Of a stretch of DNA of 64,000 bases, positions 8,335-20,000 are shown in pieces. The stretch spans positions 124,001 through 188,000 of the forward strand of contig NZ_CP061768.1 in assembly GCF_013624435.2 (NCBI RefSeq), read 5' to 3'. The stretch's first letter is position 1; each line of letters starts with the position of its first letter. The notes below the pieces were generated by a model. It did not search any database. It was given only the letters and a program-made list of their open reading frames with translations, and was not told where the DNA came from. This DNA comes from Nocardioides campestrisoli. GTDB lineage: Bacteria > Actinomycetota > Actinomycetes > Propionibacteriales > Nocardioidaceae. The position numbers and the translations under genes are program-made.

Positions 8335-10016
8335 CGCAGCGTCCTTTCGAAGTCGAGGTCCGGGTCGCCCTGGGCGCCCGGGACCAGCGAGTACTCCCAG
8401 TCGAAGTACGCCCGGTACCAGGCGTCGCGCTCGGGGCCGAACGGCGGCGGACCGGTCTGGTCGGCGATCTCGCCGGCGTGCACGGGGTCCTCGTCGGTGA
8501 GCGCGAGCGGCACGTCGTGCGGGTCGCCGTCGAGGACCCGGACGTCGACGCCCGCAACCAGCAGGTCGCCGGCAGCGAAGTGCGGGCGGTAGACGTCGAG
8601 GGTGGTGGCCTGCAGGTCGCGGGCCGCGTCCGCCGGGGCGGGGGAGCCGTCGCCGACCAGCACCACCCGGCGCACCGTTGCCGTGGCCGGGGTGACGAGG
8701 TCGGCGAGCTGCTCGCGCCGGGCGTGCACCGACCCCGGCAGGTGCGCGGCGCGGTACGCCGCGGAGCTGCGCAGGTCGACCACCAGCGGGCCTGCCTCCG
8801 GGTCGGCGCCCAGCTCGGCGCCCAGCTCGGCTGGGGTGACCCGGGGGACGTCGGGCAGCGGCACCTCGGAGCGAGCGGGCTCACCGGCCAGCCCGGCCTC
8901 GTGCACCACGACGTGCAGCGGTCCGTCGTGCAGGAAGCGCAGCCACTGCACGGTGCCGGCGGCCCGGACCAGGTCCGCGGTGTCGACCAGCACCAGTGCC
9001 GCGCGGTGCACGGCGACGTGCTCGTCGGTGGCTTGCACCAGCTGCCCGCCCTGGACGGCGCGCGCCCCGGCGACCGTGCCGGCCGCCACCTCCTGCGGGC
9101 TGCGGATGTCGACGACGTAGATGGTCGAGGGCCGGGTGCGGAGCTCCGCCAGCCCGGGCGCGTCGAGCAGGGTCGCCCCCGCCTCCTCCAGCGTGCGCCG
9201 GGCCCAGGCTCGCAGCTCGGGCGTGGTCTCCGCGGGAGCGGGCAGGGGGGAGCCCGGGCCGTGCTCGAGCGGCAGTCCGGCCCAGCCCCAGGCGGGGGTG
9301 CCGTTGCGCAGCGAGTAGACCTCGTACGGGATCCCGGTGTTGATCAGCGACTGGGCGCCGACGATGCCCCGGGTGCGGCCGGCGCAGTTGACCACGATCC
9401 GGGTCCCGGGCCGGGCCACCGCCTGCAGGCCCCGGTAGGCGAGCTCGGGCCCGCCGCCGGTGTCGAGGCCGCCCGGGATGTGGTGGTGCAGGTACTCCCC
9501 GTGCGGGCGGCTGTCCAGGACCACCACCTCCTCGCCGGCCGCGCGCCACCCCGCGACGGTCTCCGGGTCGACGGTGGGCGTGCCGAACCGCTCCTCGATC
9601 CACTCCCCGAGGGTCTTGGAGCGCACGTTGGTGCCGGTGTGCAGCCGGCCGCCCGCGGCGGTCCAGCCCGCGGTGCCACCGTCCAGGACGGAGACCGCGC
9701 GGTAGCCGAGCCCGTGCACGACGGTCCGCGCGGTCTCGGCCAGCGCGGCGTCGTCCGCGACCAGCACCACCGGGGTCTCGCGGCGCGGGACCAGCAGGGT
9801 GATCCGCTGCTCCAGGTCGTGGAAGGGGAGGCCGGTGCTGGCGGCGAGGTGCCCCTCCGACCGGTGCTGCGGGGTTCGCAGGTCGAGGACCGCGACCTCC
9901 AGGGTGGGGTCGTCGAGCAGCTCGCGCACCCGGGAGGCGGCGACGAGCGTGTCGTCGGAGACCGGGTCGGTGGCTGCGGGCGGTGTGCTGGGCGGTGCGG
10001 AGGATGCCGTGGGCAT
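8331..10016 (-). CDS. Multidomain rhodanese-like sulfurtransferase
   Basis: A 561-residue protein built of about four rhodanese-like units (about 25-125, 145-235, 260-370 and 385-520). Recurring marks are VLDLRTPQHRSEGHL, VLDSRPHGEYLHHHIPGG, VVDIRSPQEVAAGTVAG and VVDLRSSAAYRAAHLPGS. Only unit 2 has an active-site loop with a cysteine (NCAGRTRG, about Cys211), and I find no other cysteine in the protein, so the other units look catalytically dead. I chose ATG 10016 because GGAAGG lies 5 bases upstream. It is the first gene of the operon and is coupled to the permease by ATGA. Probable role: moving or sensing sulfane sulfur, or taking sulfite to thiosulfate, released by the oxygenases; this is inference. 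Confidence 0.85.
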   Translation of the reverse strand: MPTASSAPPSTPPAATDPVSDDTLVAASRVRELLDDPTLEVAVLDLRTPQHRSEGHLAASTGLPFHDLEQRITLLVPRRETPVVLVADDAALAETARTVVHGLGYRAVSVLDGGTAGWTAAGGRLHTGTNVRSKTLGEWIEERFGTPTVDPETVAGWRAAGEEVVVLDSRPHGEYLHHHIPGGLDTGGGPELAYRGLQAVARPGTRIVVNCAGRTRGIVGAQSLINTGIPYEVYSLRNGTPAWGWAGLPLEHGPGSPLPAPAETTPELRAWARRTLEEAGATLLDAPGLAELRTRPSTIYVVDIRSPQEVAAGTVAGARAVQGGQLVQATDEHVAVHRAALVLVDTADLVRAAGTVQWLRFLHDGPLHVVVHEAGLAGEPARSEVPLPDVPRVTPAELGAELGADPEAGPLVVDLRSSAAYRAAHLPGSVHARREQLADLVTPATATVRRVVLVGDGSPAPADAARDLQATTLDVYRPHFAAGDLLVAGVDVRVLDGDPHDVPLALTDEDPVHAGEIADQTGPPPFGPERDAWYRAYFDWEYSLVPGAQGDPDLDFERTLR

Positions 10017-10074
10017 GGTGCCTTCCATCGGGTGCGCGGGGTCCGGACGAGCGGCCGGAGAACCGCTCAATGGA

Positions 10075-10101
10075 CAGTAAGAACAGTAAGAACAGTAAGT
10101 A
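10075..10101. repeat. Three tandem 9-bp repeats upstream of the sulfur operon
   Basis: CAGTAAGAA occurs at 10075-10083 and 10084-10092, followed by CAGTAAGTA at 10093-10101. The array is flanked by TGGAC on both sides (10071-10075 and 10104-10108). It is one of the few A/T-rich spots here and lies 59-85 bp ahead of the first start codon of the operon. It could be an operator array or part of the promoter; no factor can be named. Confidence 0.6.
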
Positions 10102-10221
10102 AGTGGACAATAGCAAGAAAGGCGTCCCCCGTGTCCAGACCACGCCGAGGACTCAGCGCCGGCCTAGGGCTCAGCGCCACGCGCCGGGGCGGCGGCGGTA
10201 CAGCCGTCGCCCGGCGACTCG

Positions 10222-10884
10222 CTACCCGTCGAACCGGGTCCAGGTCCCCTCGGAGACCACCTCGGTGACGCCGTCGACCACCGCGATCGCGGTCTGCTCG
10301 TCGATGGCGTACGCCGGCCCACCGAGGTCGGCGGCCCACCGCTCGGCGTGGGCCATGGTGTTGGTCGGGAAGAGGTCCAGGTGCGGGAAGATCGAGAAGT
10401 CGACGAGGCCCAGGGTGCGGTCGTCCGGCGCCGAGGGCCACTCGACGAAGTAGTCCCCGATCCGGGGCGTCAGCACCATGCTCCCGGCGCTCACCCCGAC
10501 CCAGACCGTGTCGGTCAGCGAGGGCAGCAGGTCGGCAAGCCCGGACTCCCGCATCCAGTGGCACAGGTACGTCGCGTCCCCGCCGTCGACCAGGAGCACG
10601 TCGGCCTCGCGGACCCAGGGCGCCCAGCGCTCCGCGCCCACGGTGGGCAGCGCGGTGAGCTCGAGGACGCCGAGCGAGGCCCAGCCCAGCCCGGTGAAGG
10701 TCTGCCAGCTGGGCAGCGCGGCGACCAGGCCGTGCACCGAGGACGGGCCGCACATCGGGTGCCCCCACTGGGCCGTCGGGATGATGAGCGCGCGGCTCTC
10801 CTCGACCGGCTTGCCGAGCATCTCCACCAGCGCCGCGCGGATGCTGCGGTTCGTGACGCCACCTGAGGTGAGCAAGAGCTTCAC
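10222..10884 (-). CDS. Peptidase S51 family (PepE/cyanophycinase-like) protein
   Basis: A 220-residue protein of the class I glutamine-amidotransferase-like fold. It begins VKLLLTSGGVTNRSI, has LLVDGGDATYL and the nucleophile elbow GVSAGSMVL, where the serine is the catalytic residue in S51 peptidases such as dipeptidase E, and continues with FPHLDLFPTNTMAHAERW, where a catalytic histidine is expected. I chose GTG 10884, which has GGAGG about 7 bases upstream. It is a cytoplasmic hydrolase, possibly an Asp-X dipeptidase. It is divergent from the secreted protease at 11000 and separated from the sulfur operon by about 205 bp. Confidence 0.82.
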   Translation of the reverse strand: MKLLLTSGGVTNRSIRAALVEMLGKPVEESRALIIPTAQWGHPMCGPSSVHGLVAALPSWQTFTGLGWASLGVLELTALPTVGAERWAPWVREADVLLVDGGDATYLCHWMRESGLADLLPSLTDTVWVGVSAGSMVLTPRIGDYFVEWPSAPDDRTLGLVDFSIFPHLDLFPTNTMAHAERWAADLGGPAYAIDEQTAIAVVDGVTEVVSEGTWTRFDG

Positions 10885-10999
10885 GTCATGCCTCCGAGGG
10901 GCTGAGTGTCGGGGTGGTCGGAGCCTAGACCCGGGCGGCGTCGTGCGCGACCGGCACTTTTGTCGCCACCGGAGCGTTGCCGCTGCCACGCTGCGGCGC

Positions 11000-12202
11000 A
11001 TGAACCTCCGCCTCGGCCTGCTCGCCCCGCTCGCGGGGCTCAGCCTCGTCGCCGCCTCGGTCGGGGTGCCCGCCCTGGCCGGGCCCGAGCAGCCGGCGCC
11101 CCGGGTGGTCGACACGGCAGCCCGCTCGGCCGACGCCTACCACCCCGGGCACGCGGCCTCCGACGGCGTGGTCGGCACGATCATGCCGGCGGGTCCGGAC
11201 CGGCGCTCCAAGCCTCGTCCGCCGGCACGCCCGAAGGTGAAGATCGCGTTCGTCGACTCCCCGAACCTGAGCTACCTCCAGATCGGTGAGCCGGTCGAGG
11301 TCGTCGTGAAGGTGAGGCCGAAGGCCACCGGCGGCCGGGTCATGCTCCAGCGCCGGGCTCCCGTCCGCGGCTGGGAGGACCTGCGCCGGGCCCGGTTGCG
11401 GGCGTCGGCCGCCTCCTTCCGTCTCGACACGAGCGTGGCCGGGACGTTGCGCTACCGGGTCCTGCTGCCCCGGCACAAGAAGCGGCCCAAGGCGGCGTCC
11501 AAGCCCTTCCGTACCAGCGTCTTCGGCACTCCGCCGCCGATCCCTCCCGTGCCGCCGCCGCCGCCGATGCCCGGCCCGCAGGGGGACCCGAACCAGTACG
11601 CCTTCATGGTGGAGAGCCGTGGCGTCCCCGCCCGGTGGAACGGGTGCGTGCCGATCACCTGGGGCTACAACCCCACAGGAGCGAGCGCTGCGGCCCTGAC
11701 GGACGTCACCGAGGGCGTCGCCCGGTTGGCGGCGCAGACCGGCTACACCTTCACGTTCACCGGGGAGACCGACGCGCACGCCCTGAGCGACGAGCTCCGG
11801 ACCGAGCCGCAGCTCCTGATCAGCTTCGGGAACGACGTCACGCGTCCGGACCAGTTCGAGCCCGGCTCGAACATCGCCGGCCGCGGGGGGCCGCGGATGA
11901 TCTACCCCTCCAACCACCCGGGCGACCCGCAGGAGATCACCCAGGGCGACGTGCTGCTGCGCACCGACGGCTACTCGACGGCCCTCAACGGGTTCGGCGT
12001 CGGCAGCAGGTACGGCCGGCTGGTCCTGCACGAGCTCGGCCACGCGGTCAACCTGGCCCACGTCACGGAGAAGGTGCAGGTGATGGTGAGTGGGGCGTTC
12101 CCGTGGACGGCCGCCGAGCACCGCGGCTACAACCTGGGCGACATCTCGGGCCTGAAGGCGCTCGGGACCGGCGCCGGCTGCTTCACCCAGCCGCGCAGGT
12201 AG
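11000..12202 (+). CDS. Secreted zinc metalloprotease (metzincin-type HExxH)
   Basis: A 400-residue protein with a signal peptide ([19 protein letters not shown], probable cut after PALAG). The middle domain (about 70-175) looks like a beta-rich Ig-type module, then a proline-rich linker ([15 protein letters not shown]) and a catalytic domain. The zinc site reads [11 protein letters not shown], fitting HExxHxxxxxH of metzincins, near residue 345, with methionine-containing VMVSGAF downstream as a possible Met-turn. Function: extracellular protein breakdown. ATG 11000 was preferred over upstream in-frame starts because the signal peptide begins there. No convincing Shine-Dalgarno is seen. Confidence 0.84.
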   Translation: MNLRLGLLAPLAGLSLVAASVGVPALAGPEQPAPRVVDTAARSADAYHPGHAASDGVVGTIMPAGPDRRSKPRPPARPKVKIAFVDSPNLSYLQIGEPVEVVVKVRPKATGGRVMLQRRAPVRGWEDLRRARLRASAASFRLDTSVAGTLRYRVLLPRHKKRPKAASKPFRTSVFGTPPPIPPVPPPPPMPGPQGDPNQYAFMVESRGVPARWNGCVPITWGYNPTGASAAALTDVTEGVARLAAQTGYTFTFTGETDAHALSDELRTEPQLLISFGNDVTRPDQFEPGSNIAGRGGPRMIYPSNHPGDPQEITQGDVLLRTDGYSTALNGFGVGSRYGRLVLHELGHAVNLAHVTEKVQVMVSGAFPWTAAEHRGYNLGDISGLKALGTGAGCFTQPRR

Positions 12203-12240
12203 GCGCCGGATCCCGCCCACGGAGCCGAGGCCCCACCGAG

Positions 12241-12262
12241 CAGATCCTCAGTGGGCAGATCC

Positions 12263-12270
<8 letters not shown>
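12241..12270. repeat. Perfect 15-bp tandem duplication
   Basis: CAGATCCTCAGTGGG is present twice in a row. The second copy holds the stop codon of the histidine kinase gene (12263-12265) and the first repeats that stop sequence downstream. It probably arose by slippage; no function is evident. Confidence 0.8.
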
Positions 12271-14266
<1,996 letters not shown>

Positions 14267-14372
14267 TCCGGGCGCAAGGGACCGTCGTGTCGCGAGCCTA
14301 GGTCGGATGGCCGCTCAGCGAAGCAGAATGCGAGAGAGACCCGTGAGAGGCGGGTCACTCAGCGCGTGGGAC

Positions 14373-16088
14373 CTACCAGGTCGCTCCGGGGCCGGTGAGC
14401 ACGGTGCGCCACGAGCGGGCACGCCAGGACCGCGCGGTCCAGCTCCGCGACGCGGTGCTCAGGGACTCCCAGCCGGCCGACGACCAGACGTCGCCCCGCC
14501 AGCTGCGGGCCAGCCAGTCGCCGCCGGCCCACGAGTCGCCGGACCACGCGGCCGAGCGCCAGGACCGGGCGGTCCAGGAGCTGCCGGACCAGTCGGAGCC
14601 CGCCCAGGTGCGACCGTTCCACTCGCCGCCCGACCACGCCGCACCGGCGGCGGTGGCGGTGCGCCAGGAGCGGGCGTCCCACGGGCTGCCCATCGCGTCG
14701 ATCTCGCCGTCGAGGACGGCGCCGTCGGTGGGGTCCACCACGTGGCTCTCGCCCCGGGAGCCCTCGAGCGTCCCGGTGCCCTCGGCCGCCGGCCAGGACT
14801 GGGCCGCCTCAGCGGGCGACGGCGCGGCGGCCACGACCGCCTCGTCGATGTCCAGGACGCCAGCGCCCTGGACCGGGTCGGGCTCGGCCAGCGGGTCCGC
14901 GGTCGAGAGCAGCAGGTGCTTGACCTGGTCGGGCGTGAGGTCGGGACGCTGCTGGAGCATCAGCGCGACCGCGCCGCTGACCACCGCGGTGGCCTGCGAG
15001 GTGCCGCTGCCGCGGAAGAACCGCTGGTCGTCGTCACCGCTGACCAGGCCCTCGGGGTGGGCGCGGTCGGAGTACGAACCGGGCGTGCGCAGGGAGACCA
15101 CGGACTTGCCCGGCGCGAGCAGGTCGGGCCGCCGTTCGGCGTTGCCGGAGTTGGTGAAGTCGGCCGTGACGTCGTCCTCCAGCGGCTTGGTGCCGAGGTG
15201 GTCGACCGCGCCGACCGAGAGCACGTGCGGGTTGGCCGCCGGCATGGTGACCGGGACGCCGGCACCGTCGTTGCCGGCCGCGACGACGACGACGATGCCC
15301 TTGCGCCACGCGTTCTCCACCGCGTACGCCAGCGGGTCGACGAGGTAGGGCTGCGTGGAGCTCGTGCCGTAGGACAGGTTGATGACCCGGATGTTGAGGC
15401 CGGCGTCGTTGCGGTGCTGCACGGCCCAGTCGATGGCCGCGATGATCTGGGTGACGTCAGCCCCGCCGTCGGCGGAGGCGACCTTGAGGTTCACGATCCG
15501 CGCGTCCGGCGCGATGCCCACGAACCGGTCGGGGTCGTTCTCCTGGCCGGCGACCACGTCGGCGTCCCGCCCGGCGATGATGCCCGCCATGTGGGTGCCG
15601 TGCCCGTAGCCGTCGAGGTGCCTGGTCTGGTCGTTCTGGCTCTCGAAGGAGAGGTCGGGGCCGTTGACCACCTTGGTCGGGTCGTCGAGTCCCTGGACGG
15701 GCGAGATGCCGGTGTCGATCACCGCGACGTCGACGCCGCGACCGGTGACGCCGGAGGCCCACACGTCGTGGGCGCCGGTGTTCTTCGCCGCGTTGAACAG
15801 CGACCCGAGGTCGGCCTCGGCCCGCCAGTCGCCGGTCTTGCGCGAGGCCTTCTCGTCCTCGCGGGTGGTGTCGTCACCCCACGCCTGGTCCTGGAACCCG
15901 CTGGTCCCGGAGGCGGCGACGACGGCCGAGGACGCCGCGGCGGCGGGCAGCAGCGGACCGTGCCCCGCACCGGGGGAGACGGCCGCGATCGCCAGCGGCA
16001 CCAGGGTCAGCGCCGCGGGCAGCTGCCAGATCCGTCGCCTCGTCTGGCGCTTGCTTCGCTTGGTCTCCACACTCACCAGTTCGTTCAC
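14373..16088 (-). CDS. Secreted S8 (subtilisin-like) peptidase with Trp-periodic C-terminal tail
   Basis: A 571-residue subtilase. A basic N-terminus ([10 protein letters not shown]) and hydrophobic segment form a signal peptide. The catalytic triad lies in AVIDTGIS (Asp about 125), GHGTHMAG (His about 163) and GSGTSQATA (Ser). The last 100 or so residues hold 18 tryptophans, mostly 4-6 residues apart in units such as SWTARSWR and [11 protein letters not shown]. Such tails occur in some actinobacterial subtilases, and cell-wall or self-association roles are guesses. I used GTG 16088; GTG 16076 is also possible, and neither has a clear ribosome site. Confidence 0.86.
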   Translation of the reverse strand: MNELVSVETKRSKRQTRRRIWQLPAALTLVPLAIAAVSPGAGHGPLLPAAAASSAVVAASGTSGFQDQAWGDDTTREDEKASRKTGDWRAEADLGSLFNAAKNTGAHDVWASGVTGRGVDVAVIDTGISPVQGLDDPTKVVNGPDLSFESQNDQTRHLDGYGHGTHMAGIIAGRDADVVAGQENDPDRFVGIAPDARIVNLKVASADGGADVTQIIAAIDWAVQHRNDAGLNIRVINLSYGTSSTQPYLVDPLAYAVENAWRKGIVVVVAAGNDGAGVPVTMPAANPHVLSVGAVDHLGTKPLEDDVTADFTNSGNAERRPDLLAPGKSVVSLRTPGSYSDRAHPEGLVSGDDDQRFFRGSGTSQATAVVSGAVALMLQQRPDLTPDQVKHLLLSTADPLAEPDPVQGAGVLDIDEAVVAAAPSPAEAAQSWPAAEGTGTLEGSRGESHVVDPTDGAVLDGEIDAMGSPWDARSWRTATAAGAAWSGGEWNGRTWAGSDWSGSSWTARSWRSAAWSGDSWAGGDWLARSWRGDVWSSAGWESLSTASRSWTARSWRARSWRTVLTGPGATW

Positions 16089-16192
16089 GAGCGAACCATA
16101 GGGGCGATCCCGGGCGCCGGCGTACGAGTTCGCCAAGATTTTGCCTTTCCCCGGGACGGAATAGTCACCCTGTGCTAGGCCGTTGGTCCCAC

Positions 16193-17182
16193 ATGACCGC
16201 CACCCCGATCTCGATCCTCGACCTTGCCCAAGTAGGAGCCGGAGACACCGCGGCGGACAGCTTCCGCGCCAGCGTCGAGATCGCTCGGCTCGCGGAGCGC
16301 ACCGGCTATCGCCGGGTCTGGTACGCCGAGCACCACAACATGCCGACCATCGCCTCGTCGGCGACCGCCGTCCTGATCGCGCACGTGGCCGCCCACACCT
16401 CCTCCATCCGGCTCGGCGCCGGCGGGGTGATGCTGCCCAACCACTCCCCGCTGGTGATCGCCGAGCAGTTCGGCACCCTCGCCACGCTGCACCCCGACCG
16501 GATCGACCTCGGCCTGGGCCGCGCGCCGGGCAGCGACCAGAACACGATGCGGGCACTCCGCCGCGACCCGCACTCCGCCGACTCGTTCCCCACCGACGTG
16601 CAGGAGCTGCAGGGCTACCTGACCGGCCACTCCAAGATCCCGGGCGTGGACGCCATTCCGGGCAAGGGGACGAACGTGCCCCTCTTCATCCTCGGCTCGT
16701 CCCTGTTCGGGGCGCAGCTGGCGGCGGCGCTGGGCCTGCCGTACGCGTTCGCCTCGCACTTCGCCCCGCAGGCGCTGACCCAGGCGGTGGCGACCTACCG
16801 GCGCAGCTTCCAGCCCTCGGAGCAGCTGGCCGAGCCGTACGTGATCGCCGGGGTCAACGTCGTCGCCTCCGACTCCAGCGAGGAGGCGCACGCGCTGCTG
16901 CGCGAGTCCCAGCGGCTGCGGGTGTCCCAGCTCGTCGGCCGGGGCCGCACCTTCAGCGACGCCGAGGCGGACGCCGTCCTGGACTCGCCGTCCGGTCAGC
17001 AGATCAAGCAGATGAGCCACTACACCGCGGTGGGCGACCCGGCCGAGGTGCGCGACTACCTCGACAAGTTCACCGTGCACGCCGACGCCGACGAGCTGAT
17101 CGTCGCCTCGATGGCGCGCAGCACCGAGGCGACGCTGCGCTCCTTCGAGATGGTCGCGCAGGTGATGGAGCTGGCGGGGTGA
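16193..17182 (+). CDS. LLM-class flavin-dependent oxidoreductase (MsnO8/YhbW-like)
   Basis: A 329-residue luciferase-like oxidoreductase of the bacterial YhbW/MsnO8 type, distinct from the NtaA-type pair at the left end. It shows [11 protein letters not shown] at the N-terminus, [37 protein letters not shown] and [11 protein letters not shown], all typical of this single-subunit flavin group. ATG 16193 is chosen over TTG/GTG-type starts upstream; there is no ribosome-binding site, so a leaderless transcript is possible. It stands divergent from the subtilase gene. The natural substrate is unknown. Confidence 0.85.
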   Translation: MTATPISILDLAQVGAGDTAADSFRASVEIARLAERTGYRRVWYAEHHNMPTIASSATAVLIAHVAAHTSSIRLGAGGVMLPNHSPLVIAEQFGTLATLHPDRIDLGLGRAPGSDQNTMRALRRDPHSADSFPTDVQELQGYLTGHSKIPGVDAIPGKGTNVPLFILGSSLFGAQLAAALGLPYAFASHFAPQALTQAVATYRRSFQPSEQLAEPYVIAGVNVVASDSSEEAHALLRESQRLRVSQLVGRGRTFSDAEADAVLDSPSGQQIKQMSHYTAVGDPAEVRDYLDKFTVHADADELIVASMARSTEATLRSFEMVAQVMELAG

Positions 17183-17206
17183 CCCGCTGACCGCCCTCGG
17201 CGACGG

Positions 17207-18547
17207 CTAGGAACCGGCGTAGTCCTGCAGGAAGAGCGCCAGGACCAGCGCCATCCGCTCGATCTCGGTGGGATCGACGCTCTCGTTGGGGGCGTGGATC
17301 AGCGTCTGCGGCTCCTCGACACCCATCAGCACCTGTTCGGCGTCGGGGTAGGTCTCCTCGAACACGTTGCACAGCGGGATCGATCCACCTTGCCCGAGGA
17401 GGACGGGGTCCCGCCCGTAGGTCTGGCTCATCGCGGCACGCATCGTCCGGTAGGCGGGCCCGTCGGTGCGGGCCCGGAACGGCGCCCCGGTGAACTCGGT
17501 GGTGCACTCGACCGAGACGCCCCACGGAGCGGCCGCGCGCAGGTGGTCGGCCAGGGCACGCTCGGCCTGCGCGGGGTCGGTGCCCGGCGGGATGCGGAGG
17601 TTGAGGCGGGCGCTCGCCGTGGGGGTGATGGAGGCGCTGGACCCCACCACGGGCGGGCAGTCGATCCCCACGACGGTGAGCGCCGGTCGGGCCCACAGCA
17701 TGTCCGACACGCTCCCGGACCCCAGCAGGGACTCCTCGTCCCCGATCCCGGCGTCGCTGCGGAACGCCGCCTCGTCGTACGGCGCCCCGTCCCAGACCTC
17801 GTCGTGGGGCAGGCCGGCGACCGTGGTGTCCCCGGCCGCGTCGCGCAGTGAGGCCAGCATGGCGATCAACGCGGCCAGGGCGTCGGGGGCGGCGCCGCCG
17901 AACACCCCCGAGTGCAGCTCGGACGGCAGCGCGTCCACCCGCACCACCATCTCGACCAGGCCACGCAGGCTGGCGGTGATCGCCGGCTGCCCGACCGCCG
18001 CGTTGCCGGTGTCGCAGACCAGGATGGCGTCGGCGCGGAGCAGGTCCGCGTGCTCGGGCACGTACCGCTCCAGCCCGCCGTCGCCCAGCTCCTCGGATCC
18101 CTCCACGACCAGCTTGAGGTTGACGGGCACGTCGTCGCCGAGGGCCCGCAGCGCCGCCAGGTGACTGACGATGTTGCCCTTGCAGTCTGCGGCGCCGCGT
18201 CCGTACCAGCGCCCGTCCACCTCGGTCAGCTCGAACGGAGGCGTCCGCCACGCGGCGTCGTCGAGCGGTGGCTGCACGTCGTAGTGGCTGTAGAGCAGCA
18301 CCGTCGGCGCGGCTGGGTCAGGACCTGGCCGCGAGCCCACCACCGCCATGCTTCCGTCCGGCGTCTCCTCGAGCCGCGCGTCCTCGAACCCGACCGCGGC
18401 GAACGCGGCGCGGACCCAGTCCGCAGCCCGCGTGCACTCCTCGACCGGGAACTGCCGTGGATCGAACACGGACGGGATGGACACGAGCTCGGCCAGCTCG
18501 GCACGAGCCTGGGGCATCAGCTCGCTGATCCGGGTCCTGAGGTCCAT
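17207..18547 (-). CDS. M20 family metallopeptidase (dipeptidase)
   Basis: A 446-residue zinc exopeptidase of the M20A dipeptidase type. Metal-binding segments are LLYSHYDVQPP (His and Asp), GRGAADCKGN (bridging Asp), EGSEELG (catalytic Glu and metal Glu) and the C-terminal HAPNES histidine. Length fits the family. ATG 18547 is preferred because GAG of GGTGAG lies 7 bases upstream; GTG 18559 is an in-frame alternative. A cytoplasmic peptidase that would finish the breakdown of peptides is the likely role, which suits the several secreted proteases nearby. Confidence 0.9.
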   Translation of the reverse strand: MDLRTRISELMPQARAELAELVSIPSVFDPRQFPVEECTRAADWVRAAFAAVGFEDARLEETPDGSMAVVGSRPGPDPAAPTVLLYSHYDVQPPLDDAAWRTPPFELTEVDGRWYGRGAADCKGNIVSHLAALRALGDDVPVNLKLVVEGSEELGDGGLERYVPEHADLLRADAILVCDTGNAAVGQPAITASLRGLVEMVVRVDALPSELHSGVFGGAAPDALAALIAMLASLRDAAGDTTVAGLPHDEVWDGAPYDEAAFRSDAGIGDEESLLGSGSVSDMLWARPALTVVGIDCPPVVGSSASITPTASARLNLRIPPGTDPAQAERALADHLRAAAPWGVSVECTTEFTGAPFRARTDGPAYRTMRAAMSQTYGRDPVLLGQGGSIPLCNVFEETYPDAEQVLMGVEEPQTLIHAPNESVDPTEIERMALVLALFLQDYAGS

Positions 18548-18674
18548 CTGGCCACTCACCTTTCAGGTGGTCGTCCCCTTGTCATGTGGCCGTCGCTGGT
18601 GGACGGCGCCAGGAGCGCGGCGGCGTCTTCCAGCGTGCCTCGCGCTGCGCGGTGTCGTCCAGGGACATCGGTCA

Positions 18675-19967
18675 TCACCTGTCACCGGCGGCACGCAGGC
18701 ACTCCTCGCGCCGCCCGGTGAGCAGCGTCCGCTCCGCCTCGTTCCCGGTGAGCGCCAGTGCCTCGGCGAAGGAGTCCGCCGCCTCGCGGTGCCGGCCCGC
18801 GCGGGCCAGCAGGTCGCCGCGGACGCTGGGGAGCAGGTGGGAGCCCGGCAGGGCGGCCGGGTCGACGGCGTCGAGCACCGCCATCCCTGCCTGCGGGCCG
18901 AAGGCCCGCCCGTGCGCGACCGCCCGGTTGACCTCGACGACGGGCCCCGGAGCCGACGCCGCGAGGGCGTCGTACCAGCCGGCGATCCGCGGCCAGTCGG
19001 TCTCCTCGGCGGTCCGTGCCCGGGCGTGACAGGCGGCGATCTGGGCCTGCACCGTGACCGACCCGATCGGCAGGTCGCGCTCGCGGGCCACCGCCAGCGC
19101 CCGGTCGAGGGCGGCGAGGCCGCGGCGCCGCAGCAGCTGGTCCCACCGGGCCCGGTCCTGAGCCTCGAGCAGCACCGGGTGCCCGGCGGCGTCGGTGCGC
19201 GCGGGGAGCCGTGAGGCCTGCAGCTCCAGCAGCGCCTGGAGGCCGTGCACGTCCGGGTGCCGGGGCTCCAGGGCGGCGAGCATCCGGGCCAGCCGGATCC
19301 CCTCGTGGCACAGGTCGGGCCGCACCCACGCGTCGCCCGCGGTGGCGGTGTAGCCCTCGTTGAAGATGAGGTAGACCACCGACATCACGTCGTCGAGCCG
19401 CTCGGTCCGCTCGCGGCCGACCGGCAGGTCGAGGGCGAAGCCCGCCTCGGCGAGCGTCCGCTTCGCGCGGGTGATCCGCTGCCCGACGGCCGACTCCTTG
19501 ACCATGAGGGCGCGAGCGATCTCGGCGGTGGTCAGGCCGGCGACCAGCCGCAGGGTCAGCGCGGTCCGGCTCTCCGGGGTCAGCGCCGGGTGGCACGTGA
19601 GCAGGATGAGCCGGAGCACGTCGTCCTCGACGTGGTCGACCGTGGCGTCCAGGTCGGGCATCTCGGCCTCCTGCCCGTCGGGCATCTGGTGGCCCAGCTC
19701 GGCGGTCTTCTCGCGCAGGGCGGCGTTGCGGCGGAAGGTGTCGACCGCGCGGCGCTTGGCCACCGTCATCAGCCAGGCGCCGGGGTTGGCCGGGATCCCC
19801 GCGTCCGGCCACTGCTCGAGCGCGGCGACCAGGGCGTCCTGGGCGAGGTCCTCGGCCAGGTCGACGTCGCGGGTGACCCGCACGAGCGCGGCGACCAGCT
19901 GCGTCGACTCCCGCCGCCAGACGGCGGTGACGCGTGCGTGGACGACCGGGTCGGCGTCGCTCCCCAT
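18675..19967 (-). CDS. ECF42-type RNA polymerase sigma factor
   Basis: A 430-residue ECF sigma factor, much longer than a plain ECF (about 180). Region 2 is seen at LAEDLAQDALVAALEQWPDAGIP and WLMTVAKRRAVDTFRR. Region 4 is at TLRLVAGLTTAEIARALMVKESAVGQRITRAKRTL. A long helical, TPR-like C-terminal extension (about 190-430) includes YLIFNEGY and HPDVHGLQALLELQASR, the hallmark of group ECF42, where the extension is known to be needed for activity. The gene just upstream encodes a DGPF/YCII protein, the usual ECF42 partner. No anti-sigma gene is present, as expected. Confidence 0.92.
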   Translation of the reverse strand: MGSDADPVVHARVTAVWRRESTQLVAALVRVTRDVDLAEDLAQDALVAALEQWPDAGIPANPGAWLMTVAKRRAVDTFRRNAALREKTAELGHQMPDGQEAEMPDLDATVDHVEDDVLRLILLTCHPALTPESRTALTLRLVAGLTTAEIARALMVKESAVGQRITRAKRTLAEAGFALDLPVGRERTERLDDVMSVVYLIFNEGYTATAGDAWVRPDLCHEGIRLARMLAALEPRHPDVHGLQALLELQASRLPARTDAAGHPVLLEAQDRARWDQLLRRRGLAALDRALAVARERDLPIGSVTVQAQIAACHARARTAEETDWPRIAGWYDALAASAPGPVVEVNRAVAHGRAFGPQAGMAVLDAVDPAALPGSHLLPSVRGDLLARAGRHREAADSFAEALALTGNEAERTLLTGRREECLRAAGDR

Positions 19968-20000
19968 CCGGGCAGCGTAGGGGAGCGACGCCGCCGGCGC

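Noticed and set aside
10028..10143. Leucine-rich reading frame (TPFLLLSTYLLFLLFLLS) on the minus strand ahead of the rhodanese gene, like a leader peptide
   Set aside because: The Leu/Phe repeats come from the 9-bp DNA repeat; there is no ribosome site, no cysteine codons as expected for a sulfur attenuator, and the frame runs on out of phase into the rhodanese gene.
16141..16192. Sigma-70 promoter (TTGCCT and TAGTCA) ahead of the luciferase-like gene
   Set aside because: Spacing is 15 bp with a poor -10; too weak to annotate.
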